A stretch of DNA of 35,843 nucleotides from a virus, in the IMG/VR virus record IMGVR_UViG_3300047462_000049, positions 1-35,843 of that record. The stretch is one strand, 5' to 3'. Both the position numbers and the translations under genes were made by a program. Position 1 is the stretch's first letter. Each line of letters starts with the position of its first letter. The notes beneath the pieces were generated by a model that saw only the letters and a program-made list of their open reading frames with translations, was not told where the DNA came from and made no database searches. This document shows, one piece after another, positions 14,877 to 22,982 of this stretch.

Positions 14877-16019
14877 TTACTTTCCTAACCAGTTGCTGTT
14901 TATATAATTACCCAAGATGCCATCTAATCCAGGCAAGTTAGATTGCGTATTACCACCTATCTGACCTCCAACTAACGGTGATATTTGGCCACCAAGAAGT
15001 TGTGCAGTGTTATTACCTGCATATTTCATGGCACCTAATGTTCCTACATCTTGTGCAAATCCTCTTGCTACTGGACTCATTGCGGCATTTACTAAACCAC
15101 CAATTGTTGCACCCGTCACAGAATGACCTGATGCTAAATGTCCTGCAACACCACCTGCAACCTCACCTGGTATTAATTGTACTGCTGAATTGAAAGCTCC
15201 GGTTGCTAATTGGGAACCGGTTGGTAATGCGCCTTTAGATATACCACCAATCATTTGAGCTTTAGCAATATGATCAATTTCTGGATCTTCAAGAAACTTC
15301 TGAACACCTTTACCGGTTTTTAATAATTCACGTTCATTCAAAGCTGTTTCACCACCATCGAACAAATCGTGAAGTTTTGCAAGTCCACGCTGGGATATGC
15401 TATCATCTAAAGATTGTGAATCTTCAACCGCTCGATCTAAAATCTTTCTTACCCCTGTAGTTCCTGCTGAACGAACCAAATTTGAAATACCTGTTCCAGC
15501 TCCACCCAAGACACCGCCAATTGTTCCACCAAGAGCAACATTAGTTCCAAGTTCTCTTAAATTGGATGATTCAGCACCGCCTTCAACTGCACCCAGACCT
15601 GCACCAGTTACTGCTGCACGACCAACAGTTTGTCCAGCACCAGTTAGTGCAAGTGATGGCAACGCACCAGTTACAGCGCCAGCACCGTAAGCAAGTTTAT
15701 GTTGTTCGTACGCAGCTTGATTAGCTTCTCTTTGTTCTTTAATTGAAGCACCAACATCAGCCCAGAAACCTTCACCTGTTTTCGGTGTGGATGCTGCAAT
15801 CGAACTTGCTATTTCACCAGGATTACTATCCCATTTGTTTATAGCTGCACCAACCATTCCGTTAACAACTTTACCTAATCCAAAGGAAGCATTGTTAGCA
15901 AATCCACGACCAAATGCCTCACCTGTTCCTATTGTCTGTGTAGGCTTGTCAACAGGAATGTCACCATAATTATCGGTAGATTGTGTACCTACTGGGATGT
16001 CATCATAATTACCAGGCAT
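14877..16019 (-). CDS. Probable DNA ejection (internal virion) protein (380 aa)
   Basis: 380 residues with a polar N-terminus (repeated D-D/G-D-I-P-V), then a long Gly/Ala-rich hydrophobic stretch at about 120-200 (A-L-P-S-L-A-L-T-G-A-G-Q through L-G-G-T-I-G-G-V-L-G-G-A-G-T-G) and a Gly-rich C-terminus. This composition and its place, last of three such genes after the gp10-like gene, match P22 ejection proteins (gp7, gp20, gp16), which leave the head and cross the envelope. No lytic transglycosylase motif is seen. AGAGGA lies 9 bases before the start. Confidence 0.65.
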   Translation of the reverse strand: MPGNYDDIPVGTQSTDNYGDIPVDKPTQTIGTGEAFGRGFANNASFGLGKVVNGMVGAAINKWDSNPGEIASSIAASTPKTGEGFWADVGASIKEQREANQAAYEQHKLAYGAGAVTGALPSLALTGAGQTVGRAAVTGAGLGAVEGGAESSNLRELGTNVALGGTIGGVLGGAGTGISNLVRSAGTTGVRKILDRAVEDSQSLDDSISQRGLAKLHDLFDGGETALNERELLKTGKGVQKFLEDPEIDHIAKAQMIGGISKGALPTGSQLATGAFNSAVQLIPGEVAGGVAGHLASGHSVTGATIGGLVNAAMSPVARGFAQDVGTLGAMKYAGNNTAQLLGGQISPLVGGQIGGNTQSNLPGLDGILGNYINSNWLGK

Positions 16020-16021
16020 AA

Positions 16022-17452
16022 TTAATAATCCTCTCCAGTGATGGATTTAAACCTTTGTGCTACTTTATCCTTGTTCTTGCCTGATGCAATTGCCTTTGCA
16101 GCTTCCTGTCGTTCCATTGCAATATCATCTTTAGTCAATTTTGCACCATTTGATGTATAACCTGGTTTTGGAGTATTTGGATTTGGTGATGGTGCTGTCT
16201 TTGGTGTTGGCAGATCACTAATCTGTGGAGTTCTTGCAGCAGATTGTAGATTGTCTTTCTGTGTTTGTAATACACCAATTTTCGACTGAATTAAGCCATC
16301 GAAGCTTCTTAAATCACTTCCGCCTGTAAGACCCATCGTTGGGTCATTTAGTTCAGCAAGTAATCCCTTTGCCTTTATATAATTTGGATTGTTAGTATTC
16401 TTCAATAGCCAACTGCTTAAGAATGCATTTGGAGATGTCATATACTGCTGTTGTTCGGCAGGCGATAATGAACTACCAAATTGGTGAATACTATCAGATA
16501 CATTTTGATAACGAGTAATTGTATTACCAGCAGTCATAGCATCATTATAGTTTTGTAATCTATTAGATGCAGGATTCATATTGTTGTCTATAAAAGCACG
16601 ATTTGCAGGATTGCCATACAATTGTGCGGCTGATTGTTTTGCAATCAACTCTGCATCCTTTGGATTAGCAGCGATTAGTAATTTTTGGATGCTCTTCGTT
16701 ACATCACTATTGACATCACGACCAGCAGGTCCTGTAATGTTTTGTTGAAATTGATATAGATTTTCTCGTACTGTTGGATCAAGTGCTGTTTGACTGATAC
16801 CCTGTGCAGTTTCACGATTATAGTGGTACTTACCGTCTGTTCCTGGTGGTCCAAACAATGAATCTTGTGAAAATGGTGCACCACCAGCATCACTTGTAGC
16901 TTTTAAGGTCTTTGTAATGTAATCGTTATACTTTGCATCAAGAACATCTTGTGATGCATCTGGATTTGCGTTTTGGTAACCAAGCATAAAGTTTTCAGCT
17001 TGTGAACGAATCTTTAAACGTGAATCATTTAGTAATGTGGTATTTTCAATTGTTTTCTTGTTGTTATCAAGAGCAACACCTTTAGCGGTAGCTTCTGCAC
17101 TTGCATTAGCAATAACGTGAGCGGCAACAGATGTACCTTCGTCTGTAAACCCATAGGCATTTGCTGCTGCTGCTAACTTAGTTGGATTTACAACATTTTG
17201 AACTTGACCTGTATTAGGATCTGTTATTTTATCAATAAACAAATCGTGGTGGTCTGCTTGGAATTGCTGGAAAGCAGCAGCTCGTTGTTTCATTTGCGAA
17301 TCAGCTTGAATTCCTGGCAACGCTGCTTGCTGGTTTTTTATAGACTGAAAGGCAGCAGCAGTCTTGGCGAAATCACCAACCTGTGCAAGTGGATTTTGTG
17401 GCTGCTTTATACCTAATGGGATTGAGTTATCTGATTGATCGTAATCTGACAT
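16022..17452 (-). CDS. Probable DNA ejection (internal virion) protein (476 aa)
   Basis: 476 residues, helical, rich in Gln, Asn and Ala, with no cysteine seen. It starts with D-Q-S-D-N-S-I-P-L-G-I-K-Q-P and carries a Pro-rich linker near 420-440 (T-P-K-T-A-P-S-P-N-P-N-T-P-K-P) before a basic C-terminal helix (D-I-A-M-E-R-Q-E-A-A-K-A-I-A-S-G). Similar C-terminal pieces occur in internal virion proteins of short-tailed phages (judged from memory). It is the middle one of three genes between the hydroxylase fusion and the fibre block. AAGGA lies 7 bases upstream. Confidence 0.65.
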   Translation of the reverse strand: MSDYDQSDNSIPLGIKQPQNPLAQVGDFAKTAAAFQSIKNQQAALPGIQADSQMKQRAAAFQQFQADHHDLFIDKITDPNTGQVQNVVNPTKLAAAANAYGFTDEGTSVAAHVIANASAEATAKGVALDNNKKTIENTTLLNDSRLKIRSQAENFMLGYQNANPDASQDVLDAKYNDYITKTLKATSDAGGAPFSQDSLFGPPGTDGKYHYNRETAQGISQTALDPTVRENLYQFQQNITGPAGRDVNSDVTKSIQKLLIAANPKDAELIAKQSAAQLYGNPANRAFIDNNMNPASNRLQNYNDAMTAGNTITRYQNVSDSIHQFGSSLSPAEQQQYMTSPNAFLSSWLLKNTNNPNYIKAKGLLAELNDPTMGLTGGSDLRSFDGLIQSKIGVLQTQKDNLQSAARTPQISDLPTPKTAPSPNPNTPKPGYTSNGAKLTKDDIAMERQEAAKAIASGKNKDKVAQRFKSITGEDY

Positions 17453-17464
17453 AATTGTTCCTTA

Positions 17465-18841
17465 TTAGCCTGTTCCTGTTCCTGGTACAAAGTAATTTAA
17501 TCCATCTGGATCATCACCCGGCGAACCATAGTTTGGATTCTGTTGTACTGGAGTTGGTGTTGTTGGTGTAACTGGTGATTGTTGTCCTTGGAGAAGTTTG
17601 CTCATTAGTGCTCCAGAGGTAGCCGAACCAATTCCACCATTTACTGCATTTGCGATACCAATCGTTCCTGCTGCAGTGGAACTTGCGGCACCAGTCTGCA
17701 ATCCAGTGTATGCATTTACACCAGCCGCTGTTGTTCCAGCGATTGTGCTTCCTGCAGATGTTCCTGCTCCAACTGCCTGACCAACAGCCGTTCCATTTGC
17801 AAGACCAGATAGGTTCGAAATGTTCTGTTGCTGTTGTGTTAGATAATTTTGGAATGCCTGTTGGTAGAATCCACTTGCCGTATTTGTTAAGTATTGGGTT
17901 TGCGAGTTAACAGCATTACCACCTGAAATTCCGTGTGCAGCATCATAGTTCTGCAATCCCAACGAACCCTGTGCTGTAATAAAGCCCATATTAGGGGCAA
18001 GTTGTGAATTTAGATCCGTATTGTTGAAGTTAGCCAACAAACTACCGCTTGATTGCGAAGAAGCACCAGAATTCAACTGACCTTGTGATGCACCGGGTGT
18101 CAATAGGCTTCCAGTTCCAATTCCGTTTAGACCCGTTCCTGTTGAACTTCCACCGCCTTGTGTCGTACCAGGTGTTTGTTGTCCGTAGACTGCATTTGGT
18201 GCAGAGCCAGTTCCATCACTGCTACCACCACGACCCAACCACTGACCAGTTGCAGGACTTGTGCTTGTTCCTGTTCCCAATGGGGTTTGTGTTGGCATCA
18301 TCATATGATCATTCGATACACTAATACCTTGTGCAGTGCTCATTGCTGGTGAACCACCTGTTCCACTAACAGCTGGCGTTGTTGGTGTTCCTTGTGAGGT
18401 TGCTTGAAATGAATTTGGTGATGCATACGTGGCATAATTCATTGAACCAGGACCAACTGGTGATTGTCCACCTGAACTTGTATTTCCACCCAACCCTAAC
18501 TGATTAGCACCACTATTAGGTGTGCCTAATCCAAATCCAGAAGCCAATGCACTTTCTGCTTCTTGCTGGACCTGCATTTGTGGTGATAGGTTGGCAAGAT
18601 TGTTTTCGTAAATCTGGTAGTTTAACTGGTTTGTTTCTTGTGTTGCTTGTAGTTGTTCATTAGCAGCGTTTGTTTGAGCGTTTGCTTCTGTGCTTGCAGC
18701 AGAAGTACTTGCCATAGCACCTACGCCAGCACTTACAACACCACCGATTACGGCAGCAGCTACTTTACAGGCATCAGGGTGGGTAAGCAATAATTTTATT
18801 GCAAAAGGTAGTTTTGTATTACGACTGTCTTTAATTAGCAT
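17465..18841 (-). CDS. Probable DNA ejection (internal virion) protein (458 aa)
   Basis: 458 residues. One hydrophobic segment near residues 25-45 (CKVAAAVIGGVVSAGVGAMA) is followed by a long Gln/Asn/Ala helix and then a Gly/Ser/Thr-rich low-complexity body. The C-terminus has P-T-T-P-T-P-V-Q-Q-N-P. The first residues (M-L-I-K-D-S-R-N-T-K-L) overlap the upstream hydroxylase gene by 11 bases. The membrane-prone N-terminus and position suggest a P22 gp7-like role in forming the envelope-spanning channel (inference from order, not from a motif). Confidence 0.65.
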   Translation of the reverse strand: MLIKDSRNTKLPFAIKLLLTHPDACKVAAAVIGGVVSAGVGAMASTSAASTEANAQTNAANEQLQATQETNQLNYQIYENNLANLSPQMQVQQEAESALASGFGLGTPNSGANQLGLGGNTSSGGQSPVGPGSMNYATYASPNSFQATSQGTPTTPAVSGTGGSPAMSTAQGISVSNDHMMMPTQTPLGTGTSTSPATGQWLGRGGSSDGTGSAPNAVYGQQTPGTTQGGGSSTGTGLNGIGTGSLLTPGASQGQLNSGASSQSSGSLLANFNNTDLNSQLAPNMGFITAQGSLGLQNYDAAHGISGGNAVNSQTQYLTNTASGFYQQAFQNYLTQQQQNISNLSGLANGTAVGQAVGAGTSAGSTIAGTTAAGVNAYTGLQTGAASSTAAGTIGIANAVNGGIGSATSGALMSKLLQGQQSPVTPTTPTPVQQNPNYGSPGDDPDGLNYFVPGTGTG

Positions 18842-19979
18842 TTGATTTGCCCTTTGGAGTAATTATTTTTGTATAGATGATTTCTGTTGGCTTAAACCCC
18901 AATCCCAAAAACAGTTTATCGTGCAATAAGTGAATCTTGCTTCCATTAATTATTTTAATAACACCAAGTTCTTTAAATTTGTCTTCAGCAAACTGAAACA
19001 TCTCTACACCAATTTTGCTTTTGCGGTATTCCTGTTTCAAGTAGTATAAATCCACGATTGCGTGCAAAGTGTTAGCATAATGTAACATATTGCGAATCAA
19101 ACTAATGTGGTAGCCAATCAACTTACCATTGTCTCTCACCGTAACTACGTGCAAATGCCCATCATTATCTAATTTCTCATATGATGGATAATCAAGTGCA
19201 ACAGGAACATCAATGTGATCCAACCCGAGTTCCTTCCAGTGCGGTTCGATGAATGGATCGAACTCACGAACGATCGAATTCCATCGTTCAACCTGGTAGG
19301 TTATACCCTCACCATATGTTGGCTTTGGTGTTTGTGCCTTAATGCCAGCCATATAGTTATCCCAAATAGCTTTTAGTTCTTCTTTTTCTTCTGGTTGTGG
19401 GAACTTACCTGGTTTTATTTCTTCAATGCGAAGATCCACAACCATATGAATTCGATCATAACCTGAATTGTTTACAACTGCGTGTGGGTATTCATTTCGA
19501 AAGAAGTAAACATCACCGGTTGTCATTTCTACGGTTTCGTCGCCGCACTCAAATTTAACGCCTGGAAAAGCACCAACCACAACGTGAATTCTACACCAAT
19601 AGTTTGCGTGTTCAGGCGTGTCAGGATGTTTCCAAATTTGTCCACCATTACGAATTCTATTAATCATAACACGACCTATTCGTGTTGCACCATATTGATT
19701 TGCTAATTGATATACGACCTTTTTGTGTTCAGGAAGTATGTTTGCTACATCTTGCCATACACATTCGTGCTGGTCGATTTCCTTTAGGTTGCATCGTTCA
19801 AGTTCTTCAACCGTTCTTGTTGTAAAGCGAAGGATGATGCTATGAGTGTCGTTAAATGGACCTTGCGCGTAGTTTCGTAAGTATGTGTCAGCTTTCCAAA
19901 TGCTTGGATCTGTTCCTTGTAATTCTTTTAGCAGTGCAGGAATATCGACAGTGGTGTTTAACTTTACGAACTTATTCAT
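18831..19979 (-). CDS. Fusion of Asp/Asn beta-hydroxylase-like domain and GNAT acetyltransferase
   Basis: 382 residues. Domain 1 (about 1-190) has the iron-binding layout of the aspartyl/asparaginyl hydroxylase (cupin) family: H118-x-D120 (K-H-P-D-T-P), G-D-V-Y-F-F at 155-160, H166 (E-Y-P-H-A-V) and R176 (D-R-I-H) for 2-oxoglutarate. Domain 2 (about 230-375) is a GNAT fold, with the acetyl-CoA loop at about 318-328 (Y-R-K-S-K-I-G-V-E-M-F) and a C-terminal G-L-G-F-K-P-T-E. The gene lies in the tail cassette between the gp10-like protein and the ejection proteins. Modification of virion or host surface proteins or of a fibre is plausible; the substrate is unknown. Confidence 0.85.
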   Translation of the reverse strand: MNKFVKLNTTVDIPALLKELQGTDPSIWKADTYLRNYAQGPFNDTHSIILRFTTRTVEELERCNLKEIDQHECVWQDVANILPEHKKVVYQLANQYGATRIGRVMINRIRNGGQIWKHPDTPEHANYWCRIHVVVGAFPGVKFECGDETVEMTTGDVYFFRNEYPHAVVNNSGYDRIHMVVDLRIEEIKPGKFPQPEEKEELKAIWDNYMAGIKAQTPKPTYGEGITYQVERWNSIVREFDPFIEPHWKELGLDHIDVPVALDYPSYEKLDNDGHLHVVTVRDNGKLIGYHISLIRNMLHYANTLHAIVDLYYLKQEYRKSKIGVEMFQFAEDKFKELGVIKIINGSKIHLLHDKLFLGLGFKPTEIIYTKIITPKGKSNAN

Positions 19980-20029
19980 TCATTTCCTTTATAACCCTTT
20001 GTTTTACAATAACTTTTTTAAGTTATGTT

Positions 20030-21571
20030 TTACTTTCCTTCTTCAAAATCGCCAGCAACAACAACCAAATGGGCAATAACATTATCGGTTACCGATATCT
20101 CGAATACACGATCATAAGCCCATCCTAATTGCGACCATCTTGCTCTTGCTTTATAAGCACCAATTGCACCTAATGTGGTATAGATTGGTGTTCCATATGT
20201 CTGTCCACCATCATCACTGCATCGTAATATTGCTTGTGGGTTTACATTATTACTGGTATTTGTGCCATTATTTACTAATCCTTGTCCCATAAGGAAGTCA
20301 GCCTGTAAAAGACCATAAAAGATTGGATTTAAATTATTGCTAATATGCGGAGAGCGTCTACGACGCAACATTGTCATTCCGTTGTCGGTTGCATTCGTAG
20401 CATCAAACGAATAAATGTTACCACTTGTATCACCAAACAAATGAACATTGTTTAGCACAGCGTGTGCTACTGGCAACCACTGGCCTTGTGTATTATTTGT
20501 TTGTTGTGTTTGCCATTCGACCCATATTCCATTTTGTGGACTTAACTCTGTTACGGCTTGAAGGTCAAATACCCAAGTTGTATTCAGTCCAGGTGCTTGA
20601 AGAATGTAGAAGTAATGTCCTTCATACAACATTCCCATTCCAATCGTATCTGTTAAATCACCAGATTGTGCTAATGATAGTTCAACAGCGTGGGTTGAAA
20701 TGCGTTGTGGTGTGTATCCATTCATCGAATAAACAACAGGACCACCTTGTGGGTTCGAACCCAACCAGAACATTGTTCCTGCTAATTGAACCAAACTTGC
20801 TGGTGATAAGCAACCAACTTGTGAGTTCTTACCATCTTCACGAGCGAATGTGAATACAGACGATTCTAATGAGTCGTCCCATACTTCACCAGTTTGCGTT
20901 CCCCAAATAAACAATTCTCTTCCATTACTGATTAGTGCTGTTACCAAGTCAGCATAACCTTGCTTAACTGCTATGTTGCTACCTAAACCAGGACTTGGCC
21001 AAGCGATTGGTCCGCCACCAGCACCGCCACCTTCTGGTGCAGTGTTTGCAGTAGAGAATATGTTTGGGGAGTTTGGTTGGCATCCAAGAAAGAATCCATC
21101 TTGGTATGTGATTTGTGTTCCACCAGGATATCCAGCATTGGTTAATGATTGTAATGTCGTATCACCAATTGCAAATGTATAATACGTTGTTGTTCCGTCT
21201 GCAATAAAGACATAACCACCATTGTCTGAAATAGAAACATATCCAGCAGAAGTTCCTAACGAACCCGCAATGTTTATAGGTGTAGCCATTCCACCAGTAA
21301 GGAAATAAACCTGATTACCAGATACTACGATAACACCAGCGTTGGTTGATAGCAAATACATTCCACCTGGACGAATTGGACCTGGTGCAATGTTCTGCAA
21401 CAAAGTTAGACCTGGTCGCTGTAAGAGTTCAGTTACCTGCTTCTCTTTACCACTACCAACTTCATCGGCTTGAAGGTAATAGTTAATTGTCTGTTCGCAG
21501 GAATACCGTGGGTTGTTGTCACGATACGATCCGCCGATGAAACCAGGGATAACTCTTTTGTTTTCTGTCAT
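20030..21571 (-). CDS. P22 gp10-like tail closure (packaged DNA stabilisation) protein
   Basis: 513 residues; P22 gp10 has about 470. The start is family-like: R-V-I-P-G-F-I-G-G-S-Y, then C-E-Q-T-I-N-Y-Y and L-L-Q-R-P-G-L-T-L-L. Repeated beta elements follow, and W-S-Q-L-G-W-A-Y-D-R-V-F-E-I-S-V-T-D near the end is also family-like. In P22 gp10 closes the channel below gp4 after packaging and anchors the tail. It lies directly after the gp4-like gene as in P22. The ribosome site is weak. No gp26 needle gene follows. Confidence 0.85.
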   Translation of the reverse strand: MTENKRVIPGFIGGSYRDNNPRYSCEQTINYYLQADEVGSGKEKQVTELLQRPGLTLLQNIAPGPIRPGGMYLLSTNAGVIVVSGNQVYFLTGGMATPINIAGSLGTSAGYVSISDNGGYVFIADGTTTYYTFAIGDTTLQSLTNAGYPGGTQITYQDGFFLGCQPNSPNIFSTANTAPEGGGAGGGPIAWPSPGLGSNIAVKQGYADLVTALISNGRELFIWGTQTGEVWDDSLESSVFTFAREDGKNSQVGCLSPASLVQLAGTMFWLGSNPQGGPVVYSMNGYTPQRISTHAVELSLAQSGDLTDTIGMGMLYEGHYFYILQAPGLNTTWVFDLQAVTELSPQNGIWVEWQTQQTNNTQGQWLPVAHAVLNNVHLFGDTSGNIYSFDATNATDNGMTMLRRRRSPHISNNLNPIFYGLLQADFLMGQGLVNNGTNTSNNVNPQAILRCSDDGGQTYGTPIYTTLGAIGAYKARARWSQLGWAYDRVFEISVTDNVIAHLVVVAGDFEEGK

Positions 21572-21603
21572 TGTTTAATGCCTACTTGGTTGGAACTGGA
21601 TGA

Positions 21604-22656
21604 TTAAATCCAAGGTCCCCAGCCGTATGACCCGGTGACCCAGTTCCAGCGTCCATTGCCTCTATTGCCAACCAATTGTCCATCTCCCATTTTATAACGT
21701 GGTGCTTGGTTTAGTCTCTTCAAATCCAACTTTGAACTGTTTGCTGTTTGCATAACAATTTCAGGAATTGTCTTCATATATTCTGGTGCAAGTTCGCAAG
21801 CCAAACCATATGTAAATGCACGTTCGTAGCCTGGTGGGAAATCGACTGGTTGATCCAAACTTTCAATGGTTGCGTTGATTAGTGGTTCTCTTAACCAGAA
21901 ACGTAATCCAGTTGATACTTGTGGGACTGGAAAGACGGTTATGTTTCTTGTTGGCCAATTATTGTCATCATACAATCCAAATGGGAAGGTAGATGTTGTT
22001 TGCTTTACACCAATAGAAGCATACTGTTCCATCGTTAGTAATTGAATAGGGATATCAACTGCTTGTGCCTGACCAGGATATTGCCAGATTGTATATGCCT
22101 TTTCGATTTTCATTGGACGTGGAACAATCCAATTCGTTTGTGATGTAACTTGACTTGGCGTTACGATAAACCCGCTGCCAGTTCCACCCAAGTTTGTGTT
22201 AGCAGTTGTTAGTTGGTCTCCATAAGAATAGTTGATACCGCAATATCCACCAGTTCCGTAATTGACCACTTCGCAGTTGATAATTTGTCCTAAATTAACT
22301 GTGATATTCGCAATCGCACCAGTTCCAACTCCACTTGTTACATATGAAAGGGGAACATTTGGATAATAACCATCAACATAACCACTTCCAGCATTTACTA
22401 ATGGAAGTTGGTATTCTAATATGGTTCCTGGATTATCTGTTGCTGGACCCATTGTATAAACTTGTTGGTTTACTTGGGTATAGAAAATGTATGGCTTAAT
22501 TGAATACACCATCAACCTTTCGTTTGACCAGCTATCTACCATTGCATCTTCTGCTTGAAGTGCATTTGATAAGGCATTTGCGTCAGCAGGAGCATTTTGT
22601 CCCAATACGTTGATAAGTCGTAGTGCTCTTGTAATTACATCTCGATTCGTACTCAT
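21604..22656 (-). CDS. P22 gp4-like head-tail adaptor with inserted beta domain
   Basis: 350 residues, about twice P22 gp4. The N-terminal 60 residues (R-D-V-I-T-R-A-L-R-L-I-N-V-L-G, then A-E-D-A-M-V-D-S-W-S-N-E-R-L) and the C-terminal portion (E-R-A-F-T-Y-G-L-A-C-E-L-A-P-E-Y) fit the family. Between about 85 and 170 is an extra Gly/Tyr-rich segment (G-S-G-Y-V-D-G-Y-Y-P-N-V-P-L, G-T-G-G-Y-C, Y-G-D-Q-L) of the kind seen in adhesive fibre modules. gp4-type proteins form a ring under the portal. AGGAG lies 5 bases before the start. Confidence 0.8.
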   Translation of the reverse strand: MSTNRDVITRALRLINVLGQNAPADANALSNALQAEDAMVDSWSNERLMVYSIKPYIFYTQVNQQVYTMGPATDNPGTILEYQLPLVNAGSGYVDGYYPNVPLSYVTSGVGTGAIANITVNLGQIINCEVVNYGTGGYCGINYSYGDQLTTANTNLGGTGSGFIVTPSQVTSQTNWIVPRPMKIEKAYTIWQYPGQAQAVDIPIQLLTMEQYASIGVKQTTSTFPFGLYDDNNWPTRNITVFPVPQVSTGLRFWLREPLINATIESLDQPVDFPPGYERAFTYGLACELAPEYMKTIPEIVMQTANSSKLDLKRLNQAPRYKMGDGQLVGNRGNGRWNWVTGSYGWGPWI

Positions 22657-22664
22657 TGTGCTCC

Positions 22665-22706
22665 TGATAAAAAGAAGGGGATAAAGATTTCACAATCCTT
22701 ATCCCC
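22665..22706 (-). terminator. Intrinsic terminator after the capsid genes
   Basis: Bases 22677-22689 pair with 22694-22706 in a 13-bp stem (one G-U) with a 4-base loop. On the - strand the stem is followed by TTCTTTTTATCA (22676-22665). It lies between the decoration-type gene and the gp4-like gene and would lower expression of the tail genes relative to the coat. Confidence 0.85.
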
Positions 22707-22733
22707 TATTTACTTCTTCTCTTGGTTTAACTA

Positions 22734-22964
22734 TTAAGTACCAAGTAGTCCTACTGCCTGAAGTGCTGCTACCAACTCAGCGACGGTTGTAATTCCCGTT
22801 CCGCTCTGTTGGCTTACGCCTGGCTGTCCATAGAAACCTACTGGTTCCGCCGTTGATGCACCAACGATACAACCGAAATCTGGTCCACCTGTTAGGATGT
22901 CACGATTTGTTGAAGTTGTTAGAGATGGTGCTCCGCTTACTGTTGTTGTTGAGTCTAATGCCAT
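22734..22964 (-). CDS. Small decoration/head-fibre-type protein (76 aa)
   Basis: 76 residues, Thr/Ser/Gly-rich, with the central motif V-G-F-Y-G-Q-P-G-V-S-Q-Q-S-G-T-G and a C-terminal helix V-A-E-L-V-A-A-L-Q-A-V-G-L-L. I recognise this G-F-Y-G-x-x-x-V-x-Q-x-S/T-G pattern from small genes next to phage coat genes (from memory). It stands directly after the coat gene and just before a strong terminator, so it should be made in coat-like amounts, as a decoration protein would be. TAGGAG lies 9 bases upstream. Confidence 0.65.
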   Translation of the reverse strand: MALDSTTTVSGAPSLTTSTNRDILTGGPDFGCIVGASTAEPVGFYGQPGVSQQSGTGITTVAELVAALQAVGLLGT

Positions 22965-22982
22965 TTTATGTTACTCCTAAAA

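Noticed and set aside
19995-20029. ATAACTT/AAGTTAT hairpin as a terminator
   Set aside because: Almost only A-T pairs and no U-run on the minus strand.
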